Of a stretch of 64,000 bases of DNA, positions 8,853-17,290 are shown piece by piece. Origin of the DNA: Methylobacterium tardum (GTDB lineage Bacteria > Pseudomonadota > Alphaproteobacteria > Rhizobiales > Beijerinckiaceae). The stretch spans positions 6,258,001 through 6,322,000 of the forward strand of contig NZ_CP097484.1 of assembly GCF_023546765.1 (NCBI RefSeq). Direction: 5' to 3'. A program made the position numbers and the translations under genes. The notes under the pieces were generated by a model. The model did not search any database and had not been told where the DNA came from. It saw nothing but the letters and a program-made list of their open reading frames with translations. The stretch's first letter is position 1, and each line of letters opens with the position of its first letter.

Positions 8853-9779
8853 CTACTCAACAGGGCCGCCGCCCGGCAGCGCCACCCAATGCCCCGGCGC
8901 CACCTCGGTGAGCGGCCCGTCGGGCGGCTGATCGTGGCCGGCGAGGTCGCGGGCGGCGAGGCGGGCGCGCTCCTCGGCCGGGTGCGGCACCGGCACCGCG
9001 GCGAGCAGACGGCGGGTGTAAGGGTGGCGCGGATCCTCGTAGAGGGCGTCGGCCTCGGCGAGTTCGACGATCCGACCGCGCCAGAGAACCGCGACCCGGT
9101 GGCAGAGGTAGCGCACCATCCGCAGGTCGTGGGAGATGAACAGGTAGGACAGGCCCATCTCGTCCTGAAGATCCTGGAGCAGGTTCACCACCTGCGCCTG
9201 GATCGAGACGTCGAGCGCCGCGATCGGCTCGTCGGCGACGATGAAACTGGGTTTCAGGGCGATCGCCCGGGCGATGCAGATGCGCTGGCGCTGGCCGCCC
9301 GAGAACTGGTGCGGGTAGCGGCCCATGAAGCGCGGATCGAGCCCGACCCGCTGGAACAAAGCCGCCACGGCCTCCCGCCGCTCCGGGCCGCGCATGGCGC
9401 GCCGGTGCAGCTTGAACGCCTCCGCGACGTAGTCTCCAGCGCTCATCCGCGGGTTGAGGGCGGCGTAGGGATCCTGAAACACGGTCTGGATCCGCGCCCG
9501 CATCTTCCGCATCGCCCCCGCGGAGAGCTTGGCGAGGTCGGTGCCCTCGAACGCGATGGTGCCCGAGGTCGGCGGGTTGAGCATGGTCACGGCCCGGCCG
9601 ATGGTCGACTTGCCGGAGCCGGATTCGCCGACGAGGCCCAGGGTCTCGCCGGGGCGGATGTCGAAGCTCACGCCCTCGACCGCGCGGAACACCGCGCCCT
9701 TGCCGCCCCACCAGGACCGGAGGGGATAGTGCTTGGACAGGTCGCGCACCGAGACGATGGGTTGCTCCAGCCCGCTCAT
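8853..9779 (-). CDS. Peptide ABC transporter ATP-binding protein (DppF/OppF type)
   Basis: Cytoplasmic ATPase subunit of a peptide importer, 308 residues. Walker A GLVGESGSGKS, Q-loop VFQDPYAALNPRM, signature SGGQRQRICIARA, Walker B IVADEPIAALD, and the switch His in LFISHDLRMVRYL. The C-terminus has the oligopeptide-type extension (DPRHPYTRRLLAAVPVPHP). Start ATG at 9779 overlaps the stop of the upstream ATPase gene by four bases, so the two are translationally coupled. It is the last subunit gene before the repeat and ggt. Confidence 0.93.
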   Translation of the reverse strand: MSGLEQPIVSVRDLSKHYPLRSWWGGKGAVFRAVEGVSFDIRPGETLGLVGESGSGKSTIGRAVTMLNPPTSGTIAFEGTDLAKLSAGAMRKMRARIQTVFQDPYAALNPRMSAGDYVAEAFKLHRRAMRGPERREAVAALFQRVGLDPRFMGRYPHQFSGGQRQRICIARAIALKPSFIVADEPIAALDVSIQAQVVNLLQDLQDEMGLSYLFISHDLRMVRYLCHRVAVLWRGRIVELAEADALYEDPRHPYTRRLLAAVPVPHPAEERARLAARDLAGHDQPPDGPLTEVAPGHWVALPGGGPVE

Positions 9780-10792
9780 CGCGAGGCCCCCTGGCTCAGG
9801 AGCTTCGGCAGGTCGTACCAGGCGGCGACAAGGTGGCCGGGGGCGGCGCCGGGGGCCTGCGCCAGCGGCGGCATCTCGGTTCGGCAACGCTGCGTCGCGA
9901 AGGCGTTGCGCGGCGCGAACGGGTCGCCCGGCGGGAGATGGCGCATGTCCGGCGGCGCGCCCTCGATCTGGTGAAGGCGGCGGCGCCCGGCGCGGCCGCC
10001 GGAGAGATCCGGCAGGGAGCGCAGGAGTCCCAGCGTGTAGGCGTTGCGCGGATCCGAAAAGATGTCGTCGACCGGGCCGCGCTCCAGGATCCGGCCGGCA
10101 TACATCACCTGCACGGTGTCGCTGATCCCCGCCACCACGCCGAGATCGTGGGTGATCCAGATGATCGCCATGCCGAGCTCGCGCTTCAGCTCCTGCACCA
10201 GGGCGACGATCTCGGCCTGGACGGTGACGTCGAGGGCGGTGGTCGCCTCGTCGGCGATCAGCAGCTTCGGCCGGCAGCTCAGGCCGATGGCGATCATCAC
10301 CCGCTGGCGCTGGCCGCCGGAGAATTCGTGCGGGTACTGGTCGAGGCGCGCGGCCGCGTTCGGGATACGCACGAGGTCGAGCAGCTCCTTCGCCCGGGCG
10401 CGGGCCGCGCGGGCATCGAGGCCCAGATGGATGCGCAGGGGCTCGATGATCTGCGCCGCTACGGTCATGCCGGGGTTGAGCGAGCTCATCGGATCCTGGA
10501 ACACGAAGCCGATCGCGCCGCCGCGGATTTTTCGCAGTTCGCGCTCCTTCAGGGCGAGGAGATCGCGACCTTCGAACAGCACCTGCCCGCCTGTGATGCG
10601 GCCGGGCGGGCGCGGGATCAGGCCCAGCATGGCCAGCACGTGCACGCTCTTGCCGGAGCCGGACTCGCCGACGATCCCAAGCGTCTCACCCTCGTGCAGG
10701 GTGTAAGAGACGCCGTTGACCGCGTGAACCGCGCCGCCGTCGGTGTCGAACGCGACCGCCAAGTCGCGGACGTCGAGGAGGGGCTTGGTCAT
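9776..10792 (-). CDS. Peptide ABC transporter ATP-binding protein (DppD/OppD type)
   Basis: Partner ATPase of the importer, 338 residues. Walker A GIVGESGSGKS, Q-loop FVFQDPMSSLNPGM, signature SGGQRQRVMIAIG, Walker B LLIADEATTALD, and WITHDLGVVAGI. The C-terminal region GLLRSLPDLSG...LHQIEGAPPDMRHLPPGDPF is the usual OppD/DppD domain, but the four-Cys iron-sulfur pattern of some members is not evident (a single Cys, in RCRTEMPP). It overlaps both neighbours by four bases. The organisation supports one polycistronic mRNA. Confidence 0.93.
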   Translation of the reverse strand: MTKPLLDVRDLAVAFDTDGGAVHAVNGVSYTLHEGETLGIVGESGSGKSVHVLAMLGLIPRPPGRITGGQVLFEGRDLLALKERELRKIRGGAIGFVFQDPMSSLNPGMTVAAQIIEPLRIHLGLDARAARARAKELLDLVRIPNAAARLDQYPHEFSGGQRQRVMIAIGLSCRPKLLIADEATTALDVTVQAEIVALVQELKRELGMAIIWITHDLGVVAGISDTVQVMYAGRILERGPVDDIFSDPRNAYTLGLLRSLPDLSGGRAGRRRLHQIEGAPPDMRHLPPGDPFAPRNAFATQRCRTEMPPLAQAPGAAPGHLVAAWYDLPKLLSQGASR

Positions 10793-11718
10793 GTGCGCTG
10801 CCTCGGATCGAGGGCGTCCCGCAGGCCGTCGCCGAACAGGTTGAAGGCGAGCACCGCCAGGAAGATCGACAGGCCGGGCCAGATCGCCATCCAGGGGGCT
10901 TGGTCCATGAAGTTCTTGGCGGTGTTGAGCATCGCCCCCCAGGAGGGCTCGGGCGGCTGCTGGCCGAGGCCGAGGAACGACAGGCTCGCCTCCGCGATGA
11001 TGGCGGCCGCGATGGTCAGCGTCGCCTGGACGAGGATCGCCGGCACGATGTTGGGCAGGATGTGGACGCGGGCGATCCGCCAGGGCGGGTTGCCCATGGC
11101 GCGGGCCGCCTCCACGAACTCCTCCGCCGCCACGGCGCGCACCTGCGCCCGGGTCAGCCGGATGAAGGTCGAGGTCGCCGAGAGGCCGATGGCGATCATC
11201 GCGTTGACGAGGCTCGGGCCGAGGAAGGCGGCGAGCGCGATCGCCAGGATCAGGAACGGGATCGCGAGCAGCGCGTCGGTGAGACGGGAGATCGCGCCGT
11301 CGATCCAGCCGCCCGCGTAGCCGGCGAGCAGCCCCAGCGGCAGGCCGAGGGAGACGGCCAGCGCCACCGAGACGAGGCCGGCGCCGAGCGAGGCGCGGGC
11401 GCCGAAGATGATCCGCGCGAGCACGTCGCGCCCGACCTCGTCGCCGCCGAACGGGTGGGCGAGGCTCGGCGCGCCGCGGACGTTGGCCCAGTCGGTGGCG
11501 GTGGGGTCGTAGGGGGCGATCCAGGGTGCGAACGCTGCCATCAGCACCAGCAGGCCGACGATGACGAGGCCCGCGACCGCGCTCCGGCGCGCGCGCAGGC
11601 GCCGCCAGAAGGCCGCGAGGGTGCCGGGTTCCTGGATGAGCCCGTTGGTGGGTGTGCCGGACGGGGCGGTCTCCAGGCCGACGGCCTCGGCGCGGGCGAT
11701 CTCGCTGCCGGTGCTCAT
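10789..11718 (-). CDS. Peptide ABC transporter permease (DppC type)
   Basis: Inner-membrane permease of 309 residues. A cytoplasmic N-terminus of about 40 residues is followed by one TM helix (AVAGLVIVGLLVLMAAFAPW), the periplasmic GADEV-type loop HPFGGDEVGRDVLARIIFGA typical of DppC, and a five-helix core. The EAA loop, which contacts the ATPase, appears as EFVEAARAMGNPPWRIARVH. The C-terminus LFGDGLRDALDPRQR is characteristic of the family. Start overlaps the dppB stop by four bases. Confidence 0.93.
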   Translation of the reverse strand: MSTGSEIARAEAVGLETAPSGTPTNGLIQEPGTLAAFWRRLRARRSAVAGLVIVGLLVLMAAFAPWIAPYDPTATDWANVRGAPSLAHPFGGDEVGRDVLARIIFGARASLGAGLVSVALAVSLGLPLGLLAGYAGGWIDGAISRLTDALLAIPFLILAIALAAFLGPSLVNAMIAIGLSATSTFIRLTRAQVRAVAAEEFVEAARAMGNPPWRIARVHILPNIVPAILVQATLTIAAAIIAEASLSFLGLGQQPPEPSWGAMLNTAKNFMDQAPWMAIWPGLSIFLAVLAFNLFGDGLRDALDPRQRT

Positions 11719-12659
11719 GCCCGCCTCAGCTTCGGGTTGACGGCGGCCGAGAGCAGGTCGGCGGCGAGGTTGAGGGCGATGTAGGTGGCGGCGGTGCAGA
11801 TCACGACGCCCTGCACGGTGGCGAAATCCCGGTTGAACACGGCATCGACCATCAGCTTGCCGAAGCCCGGCACGGAGAAGACCTGCTCGGTCAGCACCGC
11901 TCCCGACAGGAGCTGGCCGAATTCCAGCGCCCCGAGGGTGATGATCGGGATCGCGGCGTTCGGCAGCGCGTGCCGCAGGGTGACCCGCAGCGGCGACACG
12001 CCCTTGGCGCGGGCCGTCCGGACGTAATCCGAGCCGAGCACGCCCAGCATCGCCGCGCGGGTGTGGCGCATCATCACCGCCGCGATGGCATTGCCGAGCA
12101 CGAAAGCCGGCATCACCATGGCGGCGAGGTTCTCCGACAGGCTCTCGAACGGCGAGACGTAGCCCGAGGCCGGCAGCCAGCCCAGCTCCACCGAGAACAG
12201 CAGGATCAGCAGGATCCCGAGCCAGAAGTTCGGCACCGACAGGCCCCAGAGGGCCACGCCGTTGGCGATCGTGTCGGCGGCCTGACCGCGCTTGACCGCC
12301 GAGAGCACGCCCATCGGCACGCCGATGGCGAGCGCCACCAGCATGGCGAGGCAGGCGAGTTCGAGCGTCACCGGCAGCTTCTCGATGATCAGCTCGGAGA
12401 CCGGCTTCTGCAGCCGGATCGACTCGCCGAGATCGCCGCGCAGCACGCCGCCGGCCCAGTAGGCGTAGCGCACCGGCAGGGGCTCATCGAGGTGGTACTT
12501 CTCGCGGATGAACGCGATCACCTGCGGATCGCGCTCCTCGCCGGTCAGCGCCGTGGCGACATCGCCCGGCAGCAATTGCTGCAGGGCGAAGATGATCATC
12601 GAGGCGAGGATCAGGGTCGGGACCGCCAGGGCGAGGCGCCGTGCCAGGAACCGCAGCAT
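11715..12659 (-). CDS. Peptide ABC transporter permease (DppB type)
   Basis: Second permease, 314 residues. The N-terminus MLRFLARRLALAVPTLILAS with the following LPGD motif is the DppB/OppB signature. The EAA loop is YVRTARAKGVSPLRVTLRHA, and the terminal helix region VNPKLR is typical. Start ATG at 12659 shares bases with the TGA of the binding-protein gene (TGATG), indicating coupling. With DppC it forms the translocation channel. Confidence 0.93.
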   Translation of the reverse strand: MLRFLARRLALAVPTLILASMIIFALQQLLPGDVATALTGEERDPQVIAFIREKYHLDEPLPVRYAYWAGGVLRGDLGESIRLQKPVSELIIEKLPVTLELACLAMLVALAIGVPMGVLSAVKRGQAADTIANGVALWGLSVPNFWLGILLILLFSVELGWLPASGYVSPFESLSENLAAMVMPAFVLGNAIAAVMMRHTRAAMLGVLGSDYVRTARAKGVSPLRVTLRHALPNAAIPIITLGALEFGQLLSGAVLTEQVFSVPGFGKLMVDAVFNRDFATVQGVVICTAATYIALNLAADLLSAAVNPKLRRA

Positions 12660-14146
12660 CAGTTGAGCTTCAGGCCGGTGAAGCGCACGAGCCCGTCCGG
12701 ATAGGGCACGAAACCCGTGAGCTTCTGGCTGTAGGCCCAGAGCAGCTTGCGGTGCAGGATGTAGATCCCGGGCCGGTCCGTCAGCACGTGATCGGCCAGA
12801 GCCTTCCAGGCGGCCTTGCGCTTGGCCGGGTCGACGGTGCCGCGCTCGGCCTGGAGCGCCGCGTCGGCCTCCGGGCTGCAGTATTTCGGGTAGTTCAGCG
12901 CCGCCTTGCAAAACAGGAAGCTGAACGTGTTGCCGTCCGGATCCGAGCGGCCGCTCCAGGAATAGAGCTGCGCCTCGTAATTGCCCTTGTCGGCGGCATC
13001 GAGCGCGGTGGTGAAGTCCACCGCCTGGATCTTCACGTCGAAGCCGGCCTCCTTGGTCATCGCCTGGATCACTTGGCCGACCTGCGGCGACTCGCTGTTG
13101 GCGTAGACGGTCAGCGTGATCTGCGGGTTCGGCTTCCCGGCCTCGGCCAGCAGGGCCTTGGCCTTGGCGACGTCCCGCTTGGGGATCGGGTACTCGCTGA
13201 CGTAGTCCGGGTTCTTCGGGTTGACCCACTGATTCCCGGCCAGGAACTCGCCGTTGTAGACCACCTGATTGATGGCGTTGCGGTCGATGGCCGCCTCGAA
13301 GGCGGCGCGCACCTTCGGGTCCGAGACCGGCGAGCCGGCCTTGTGGGGGTTGAACAGGATCTCCTGGAAGCCGAGCTCGGTGGTCGAGTCGAGCTTCAGC
13401 TTGGCGTCGCGCTTCACCTGCGCCACGTCGGTGGGGGCGAGCCGCTCCAGCAGGTCGAGCTGCCCCGCCCGCAGGTTGGTGAGCCGCACCGTTGCATCGG
13501 GGATCGGCCGGAACTCAATCCGCTGGATGCTGATCGCGTCCTTGTTCCAGTAGTCGGCGAAACGCTCAACTACGATCCGGTCCTGAGGCACCCGCTCGGC
13601 GAACTTGTACGGACCGGCGCAGACCGGCGCGGAGGCGAACTTGTCGCCGAGCCGTTCGGCGGCCTTGGGCGAGACCATCATGCCGGCCCGGTCGGTGAAC
13701 TGCGCGAGCAGCGGGGCGAACGGCTGCTTCAGGTTGATGCGGAAAGTCAGGTCGTCGACGACATCCACCGAGTCGATCGGCGCGATTTCCGAGCGGCGCT
13801 GCGAGCCGGGCATCTTCATGTGGCGCTCGATCGAGAACTTGGCCGCGGCGGCATCGAGCTTCTCGCCGTCCTGGAACAGCACGCCCGGGCGCAGGTGCAT
13901 GGTCAGCGCCTTCTCGTCGGGCGACAGCTCCCAGGAGGTCGCGAGCTGCGGCACCGGCTTCAGGTCGGGCCCGATATCCACGAGCTTGTCGCAGAGGGCG
14001 GCGAACACCATCCGGCTCGCGAAGGTGCGGGCGAGCGTCGGGTCGAGGGCGTCCGGATCCTCCATCATGCCGTATCGGAGGGTCTGCGCCGCGGCGGGCC
14101 CGGCGACGAGGGTTCCGGCGAGGAGGCAGGCGGCGAGACGCAACAT
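12659..14146 (-). CDS. Periplasmic peptide-binding protein of the ABC importer (SBP family 5)
   Basis: First gene of the importer unit, 495 residues. Signal peptide MLRLAACLLAGTLVAGPAAAQ, with probable cleavage after AAA. The mature protein has the family-5 pattern: LATSWELSPDEKALTMHLRPGVLFQDGEKLDA, and FNPHKAGSPVSDPKVRAAFEAAIDR in the second lobe. It is expected to capture peptides and deliver them to the permeases. Ligand cannot be read directly; the downstream cytoplasmic-type GGT suggests gamma-glutamyl peptides such as glutathione. Start chosen at the ATG that begins the signal peptide; ribosome site is weak. Confidence 0.92.
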   Translation of the reverse strand: MLRLAACLLAGTLVAGPAAAQTLRYGMMEDPDALDPTLARTFASRMVFAALCDKLVDIGPDLKPVPQLATSWELSPDEKALTMHLRPGVLFQDGEKLDAAAAKFSIERHMKMPGSQRRSEIAPIDSVDVVDDLTFRINLKQPFAPLLAQFTDRAGMMVSPKAAERLGDKFASAPVCAGPYKFAERVPQDRIVVERFADYWNKDAISIQRIEFRPIPDATVRLTNLRAGQLDLLERLAPTDVAQVKRDAKLKLDSTTELGFQEILFNPHKAGSPVSDPKVRAAFEAAIDRNAINQVVYNGEFLAGNQWVNPKNPDYVSEYPIPKRDVAKAKALLAEAGKPNPQITLTVYANSESPQVGQVIQAMTKEAGFDVKIQAVDFTTALDAADKGNYEAQLYSWSGRSDPDGNTFSFLFCKAALNYPKYCSPEADAALQAERGTVDPAKRKAAWKALADHVLTDRPGIYILHRKLLWAYSQKLTGFVPYPDGLVRFTGLKLN

Positions 14147-14275
14147 GGGACCGGTCCGGATGCAGGCGCGAGGAGTGGGACGGGACCGGCGCGACCGATC
14201 CATGCGACGACGGGCAGTGTCGTACGCCGCCGTGGTATGCACAATCCCAAGGCAGCATCCATGCCAATCGGTCAA

Positions 14276-14292
14276 TATGCATTTTGTATGCA
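14276..14292. promoter_or_regulatory. TATGCA direct repeat upstream of the peptide importer operon
   Basis: Two TATGCA copies start 11 bases apart (14276 and 14287), about one helical turn, about 130 bases before the binding-protein start. The segment is AT-rich in otherwise GC-rich DNA. Read on the operon strand it contains ATTGCATACAA, resembling half of the dyad at the tcuA promoter. Likely an operator; the regulator is unknown. The surrounding 350-base spacer (14147-14495) holds no gene. Confidence 0.4.
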
Positions 14293-14495
14293 ATCGGATC
14301 GGCTGCGCCGCAGCTGCGGATGGCCGCCGATGGCCTGCTTTCGCTGGGGTTCCGAATGAGCCCTCTGGCAACCGCGATCTAAAGAACAGCGTGCACGAGA
14401 CAGAAGATCAGTGCAATTTTACAGACCTCATGAATGTCTCGTCAGGCTGATCCATCGCACAACGCAGCTATGTTTCGGGTACGGCGTTGAAGGGC

Positions 14496-15059
14496 ATGAA
14501 TGGCCAACGACACCACGTCATCTTGCCTGCCCTGTGCTGGAATCAGCGCCGCCGGGATTTCTACGCCATCACAACGGACGTCTCGACCGAGGGCATCCGC
14601 TTCCGGTCCTCATCCCGGCTGAGCCCCGGCGAGGATCTCACCTGCAGCATTCGTCACATCGGCCTTCTCGAGGCGCGGATCGACCGGGCGGTCGGTGAGG
14701 AATTCACCGTCTCGGTCCGGGGCGGCCGCTCGGCGTTGACGGATCTGGCCCGCCAGTTCGTCGCGCTGTCGCGGGCTCAGGATCTGCGGCCCGAGGTGGT
14801 GCGCGTCCATCACCGCATCGTGCCGAAGCAGAAGATCGTCCAAGTCACACTGGATGGCGGCCTTGGCGTCTCGGGTCACGTGCTCAACATCTCGGCCTCC
14901 GGCGTCGCGCTGCTGGTCGAGCAATCGCTCGAGATCGGCGCAACAATCCAGGTCGGGCGGAAGCTTGCCCGGGTGATGCGTCACTTCACGCATGGAGTCG
15001 GCGCCGCCTTTCTGGAGCCGTTCGAGCCGAGCGCGGTCCACGAGGCGATGACTCTGTAG
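14496..15059 (+). CDS. PilZ-domain protein, probably two PilZ-like units
   Basis: 187 residues, predicted cytosolic cyclic-di-GMP-binding or related regulator. The N-terminal unit shows an Arg cluster then D-x-S-x-x-G (WNQRRRDFYAITTDVSTEGI). The C-terminal unit has HRIVPKQKIVQVTL and later HVLNISASGVALLVEQ, then GVGAAFLEPF. Both are PilZ-type beta-barrel signatures (N/D-x-S-x-x-G). The canonical RxxxR is only loosely met, so nucleotide binding is uncertain. Start is uncertain: ATG at 14496 is used; a TTG at 14487 is possible. It is divergent from the peptide importer and stands alone. Confidence 0.75.
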   Translation: MNGQRHHVILPALCWNQRRRDFYAITTDVSTEGIRFRSSSRLSPGEDLTCSIRHIGLLEARIDRAVGEEFTVSVRGGRSALTDLARQFVALSRAQDLRPEVVRVHHRIVPKQKIVQVTLDGGLGVSGHVLNISASGVALLVEQSLEIGATIQVGRKLARVMRHFTHGVGAAFLEPFEPSAVHEAMTL

Positions 15060-15129
15060 CGGCGCGGGCGACCCTCGCACCGGCGTGGAAACGGCGCTAC
15101 ATCTGCCCGGGACCAGCGAAGGATCTCCC

Positions 15130-15738
15130 ATGAAGCGCCTGCTCAAAGCTCGACTCGCCGTTCCTCTGGCTACGCTCCCGACCGCGCTCGCGCTGCTGCC
15201 GCAGGCGGCGCTCGCGCATCCGGGCCACGGCGTCGCCACCGGTGCGGAAGCCGGGTTCCTGCACCCGCTGATGGGCGCCGACCACATCCTGGCGATGGTC
15301 GCGGTCGGATTGCTGGCGGCGCTGCGGGGCGGGCGGGCGCTCTGGGCCCTGCCGCTGGCGTTCCTGGCGCTGATGAGCGCGGGGGCCGGGCTCGGCATGG
15401 CCGGGATCGCGCTGCCCTATGCCGAGACCGGGATCGCGCTCTCGATCGTCGTCTTCGGCCTTGCGGCCATCGTCGGCCTGCGGGCGCCGGTTGCCCTGCT
15501 CGCCGCCCTGGTCGGGGTGTTCGCGGTGTTCCACGGCTACGCCCACGGTGCCGAGACGCCGGAGACCGCCTCCGGCCTGTCCTTCGGGCTGGGCTTCCTG
15601 GCGGCCACGGCCCTTCTCCACGCGGCCGGCATCGGCCTTGGGATCGGCGCGGCACGCCTCGGCGCCGGCCGCACCGCGCCGGTCCTCGGCGCCGGCGTCG
15701 CCGCTTTCGGGCTCGCCATGCTGGCGCTTCCCGCCTGA
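15130..15738 (+). CDS. HupE/UreJ family membrane protein
   Basis: 203 residues, inner membrane. The first 30 residues form a signal-like segment ending in ALA, followed by the family hallmark HPGHG, then HPLMGADHILAM with metal-ligand-like His and Asp, and a central HGYAHGAE. Six or so hydrophobic helices follow. HupE/UreJ proteins are implicated in nickel or cobalt uptake for hydrogenase or urease; neither enzyme is in this window. Start at ATG with GAAGGA eight bases upstream. The next gene overlaps or abuts its stop, so the two are likely co-transcribed. Confidence 0.88.
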   Translation: MKRLLKARLAVPLATLPTALALLPQAALAHPGHGVATGAEAGFLHPLMGADHILAMVAVGLLAALRGGRALWALPLAFLALMSAGAGLGMAGIALPYAETGIALSIVVFGLAAIVGLRAPVALLAALVGVFAVFHGYAHGAETPETASGLSFGLGFLAATALLHAAGIGLGIGAARLGAGRTAPVLGAGVAAFGLAMLALPA

Positions 15739-16100
15739 GCGCGGTCGCCGACACCCCTGCGGAGCGCGCGCCGCGTCTGAGCATCCGCGTCGATTTCGGG
15801 CCCGGGCACCGTCTTGGGCCCGGCAAGGTCCGCCTCTTGGAGTTGATCGCGGAGCACGGCTCGATCTCGGCCGCGGGCCGGGCGCTGGGCATGTCGTACC
15901 GGCGGGCGTGGCTCCTCGTGGAAGCGATGAACACGGGTTTCGGCCGCCCGGTCGTCGAGGCGCAGACCGGCGGTCGGACCGGCGGCGGCGCTCGGCTCTC
16001 GGCGTTCGGCGGCGCGGTGGTGGCGCAGTACCGGGCCATCGAGGCGGCCGCGGAGGCGTCGGCCGCGCCGTTTCTGGCAAGGCTTCGGCAACCCGGCTGA
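15735..16100 (+). CDS. ModE N-terminal-like winged-helix DNA-binding protein, start unresolved
   Basis: About 118 residues. LSIRVDFGPGHRLGPGKVRLLELIAEHGSISAAGRALGMSYRRAW is the LysR/ModE-type winged helix-turn-helix found in molybdate-responsive ModE, without the ligand-binding TOBE domains. Such stand-alone domains are common in alphaproteobacteria and often sit near molybdenum genes. The first standard start codon in frame is TTG at 15837, but conserved sequence extends about 32 codons further upstream. In that stretch only a CTG overlapping the hupE stop is near; a lost base at the start is possible. Coupled to hupE, which may point to metal-responsive control. Confidence 0.7.
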   Translation: MSAVADTPAERAPRLSIRVDFGPGHRLGPGKVRLLELIAEHGSISAAGRALGMSYRRAWLLVEAMNTGFGRPVVEAQTGGRTGGGARLSAFGGAVVAQYRAIEAAAEASAAPFLARLRQPG

Positions 16101-16210
16101 GCGTCCGTCCCCCAAACCGGTCGCGATGTCACAGGGCCGCTGGGGCTGACGCCGACGCTTCCTGCCCCAGGTCCCGCCCGCCGCGGCAATCCTGCCGGCG
16201 AAGGGACCCC

Positions 16211-16903
16211 ATGATGTCGAAACTCTTTATGCTCGCCCTGGCGGGCCTGCTGACCGCCGCGACCGGAGCGCAGGCCGCCGCGAAGGTCGAGCGCCTGCGC
16301 GGAACGATCGAGGCGGCTGACGGCAACGGATTCACGCTGAACACGGCCGACGGCAAGTCCGAGCGGATCGCGCTTGCCTCGGACGCCAAATTCTCGTGGG
16401 TCGTGCCGGCCCAACTCGATCAGATCAAGGACGGCGTGTTCATCGGCACCGCCACGAAGGGCGAGCCTCCGGTGGCGCTGGAGGTCGTTCTCTTTCCCGA
16501 GGCGATGCGCGGTACCGGGGAGGGGCACTACGATTGGGACATGATCCCCGACCGGACCGCCGGTGGCTCCCAGGTCAAGAGCGCCATGACCAACGGCACC
16601 GTGACGGCTGCGTCGGCCTCCACCGCACCGGACGCCCCTCGTGTGAAGAGCAGCATGACAAACGGCACCGTCAAGGCCAGCGGCGGCGGCGCGGAGCGGA
16701 CCCTCACGGTGGATTACGGGCAGGGCCAGTCCATCCAGATCCTGGTTCCGCCCCAGGCGCCGGTGGTGACCTTCGAGCCGGCCGACAAGGCCGCCCTGAC
16801 TGCCGGCGCCAAAGCCTTCGTTGTGGTGGGGCGCGACACTGACGGCACGATCACGGCCCGCCGCGTGGCCGTCGGCAAGGACGGCCTGACGCCGCCGATG
16901 TGA
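16211..16903 (+). CDS. Exported protein with internal MTNGTV repeat
   Basis: 230 residues. Signal peptide MMSKLFMLALAGLLTAATGAQA, then a beta-rich domain (KVERLRGTIEAADGNGFTL; IKDGVFIGTATKGEPPVAL) with the look of DUF5666/OB-like periplasmic proteins. A duplicated ten-residue unit, VKSAMTNGTV and VKSSMTNGTV, lies about 30 residues apart at mid-protein, followed by a second beta domain (RTLTVDYGQGQSIQILVPP; FVVVGRDTDGTITARRVAVG). Function unknown. An in-frame second ATG follows immediately. Single gene, plus strand. Confidence 0.7.
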   Translation: MMSKLFMLALAGLLTAATGAQAAAKVERLRGTIEAADGNGFTLNTADGKSERIALASDAKFSWVVPAQLDQIKDGVFIGTATKGEPPVALEVVLFPEAMRGTGEGHYDWDMIPDRTAGGSQVKSAMTNGTVTAASASTAPDAPRVKSSMTNGTVKASGGGAERTLTVDYGQGQSIQILVPPQAPVVTFEPADKAALTAGAKAFVVVGRDTDGTITARRVAVGKDGLTPPM

Positions 16904-17290
16904 CCCGTCGCGGCTGATGAGCGTGCGGGCGCCGCCCGCGAATCGCGCCCGGCCTGCCGGAAACGGGAGGCCGGGCATTTCGTGACCGAAAACGCGCCAG
17001 AGACGCACGTCGAATTGGCATCCGGCTGCGGCGATTGGGGAATTGCCGGCTAACTCGCCCCAAAATTGTTGCCAGGCGGCAACATCGCGTCGGAACAGCC
17101 AAGCCAGATCAGAATCCTCGTTGCCGGCCGAAACCCGTTCGCACATGGTGAGGGTGCACGGGGGCATCGCCAAGCGAGAGCCCGCAGGAGCCTGCCGCTC
17201 AAGACGCAGGCCAAACCTACAGAACGTGCGGCTAGACCCGGAAAACCGGGCACGTCCGCATCATCGGGTCTCGAAGCTTTGGAGATATCT
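16904..17290. other. Spacer upstream of porin 1 with a small inverted repeat
   Basis: No gene. It holds the hairpin or operator-like dyad GTTGCC-AGGC-GGCAAC at 17068-17083. From 17261 it contains a leader (TCATCGGGTCTCGAAGCTTT...) that recurs almost unchanged before porin 2. GGAG lies about nine bases before the porin ATG. Confidence 0.5.
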
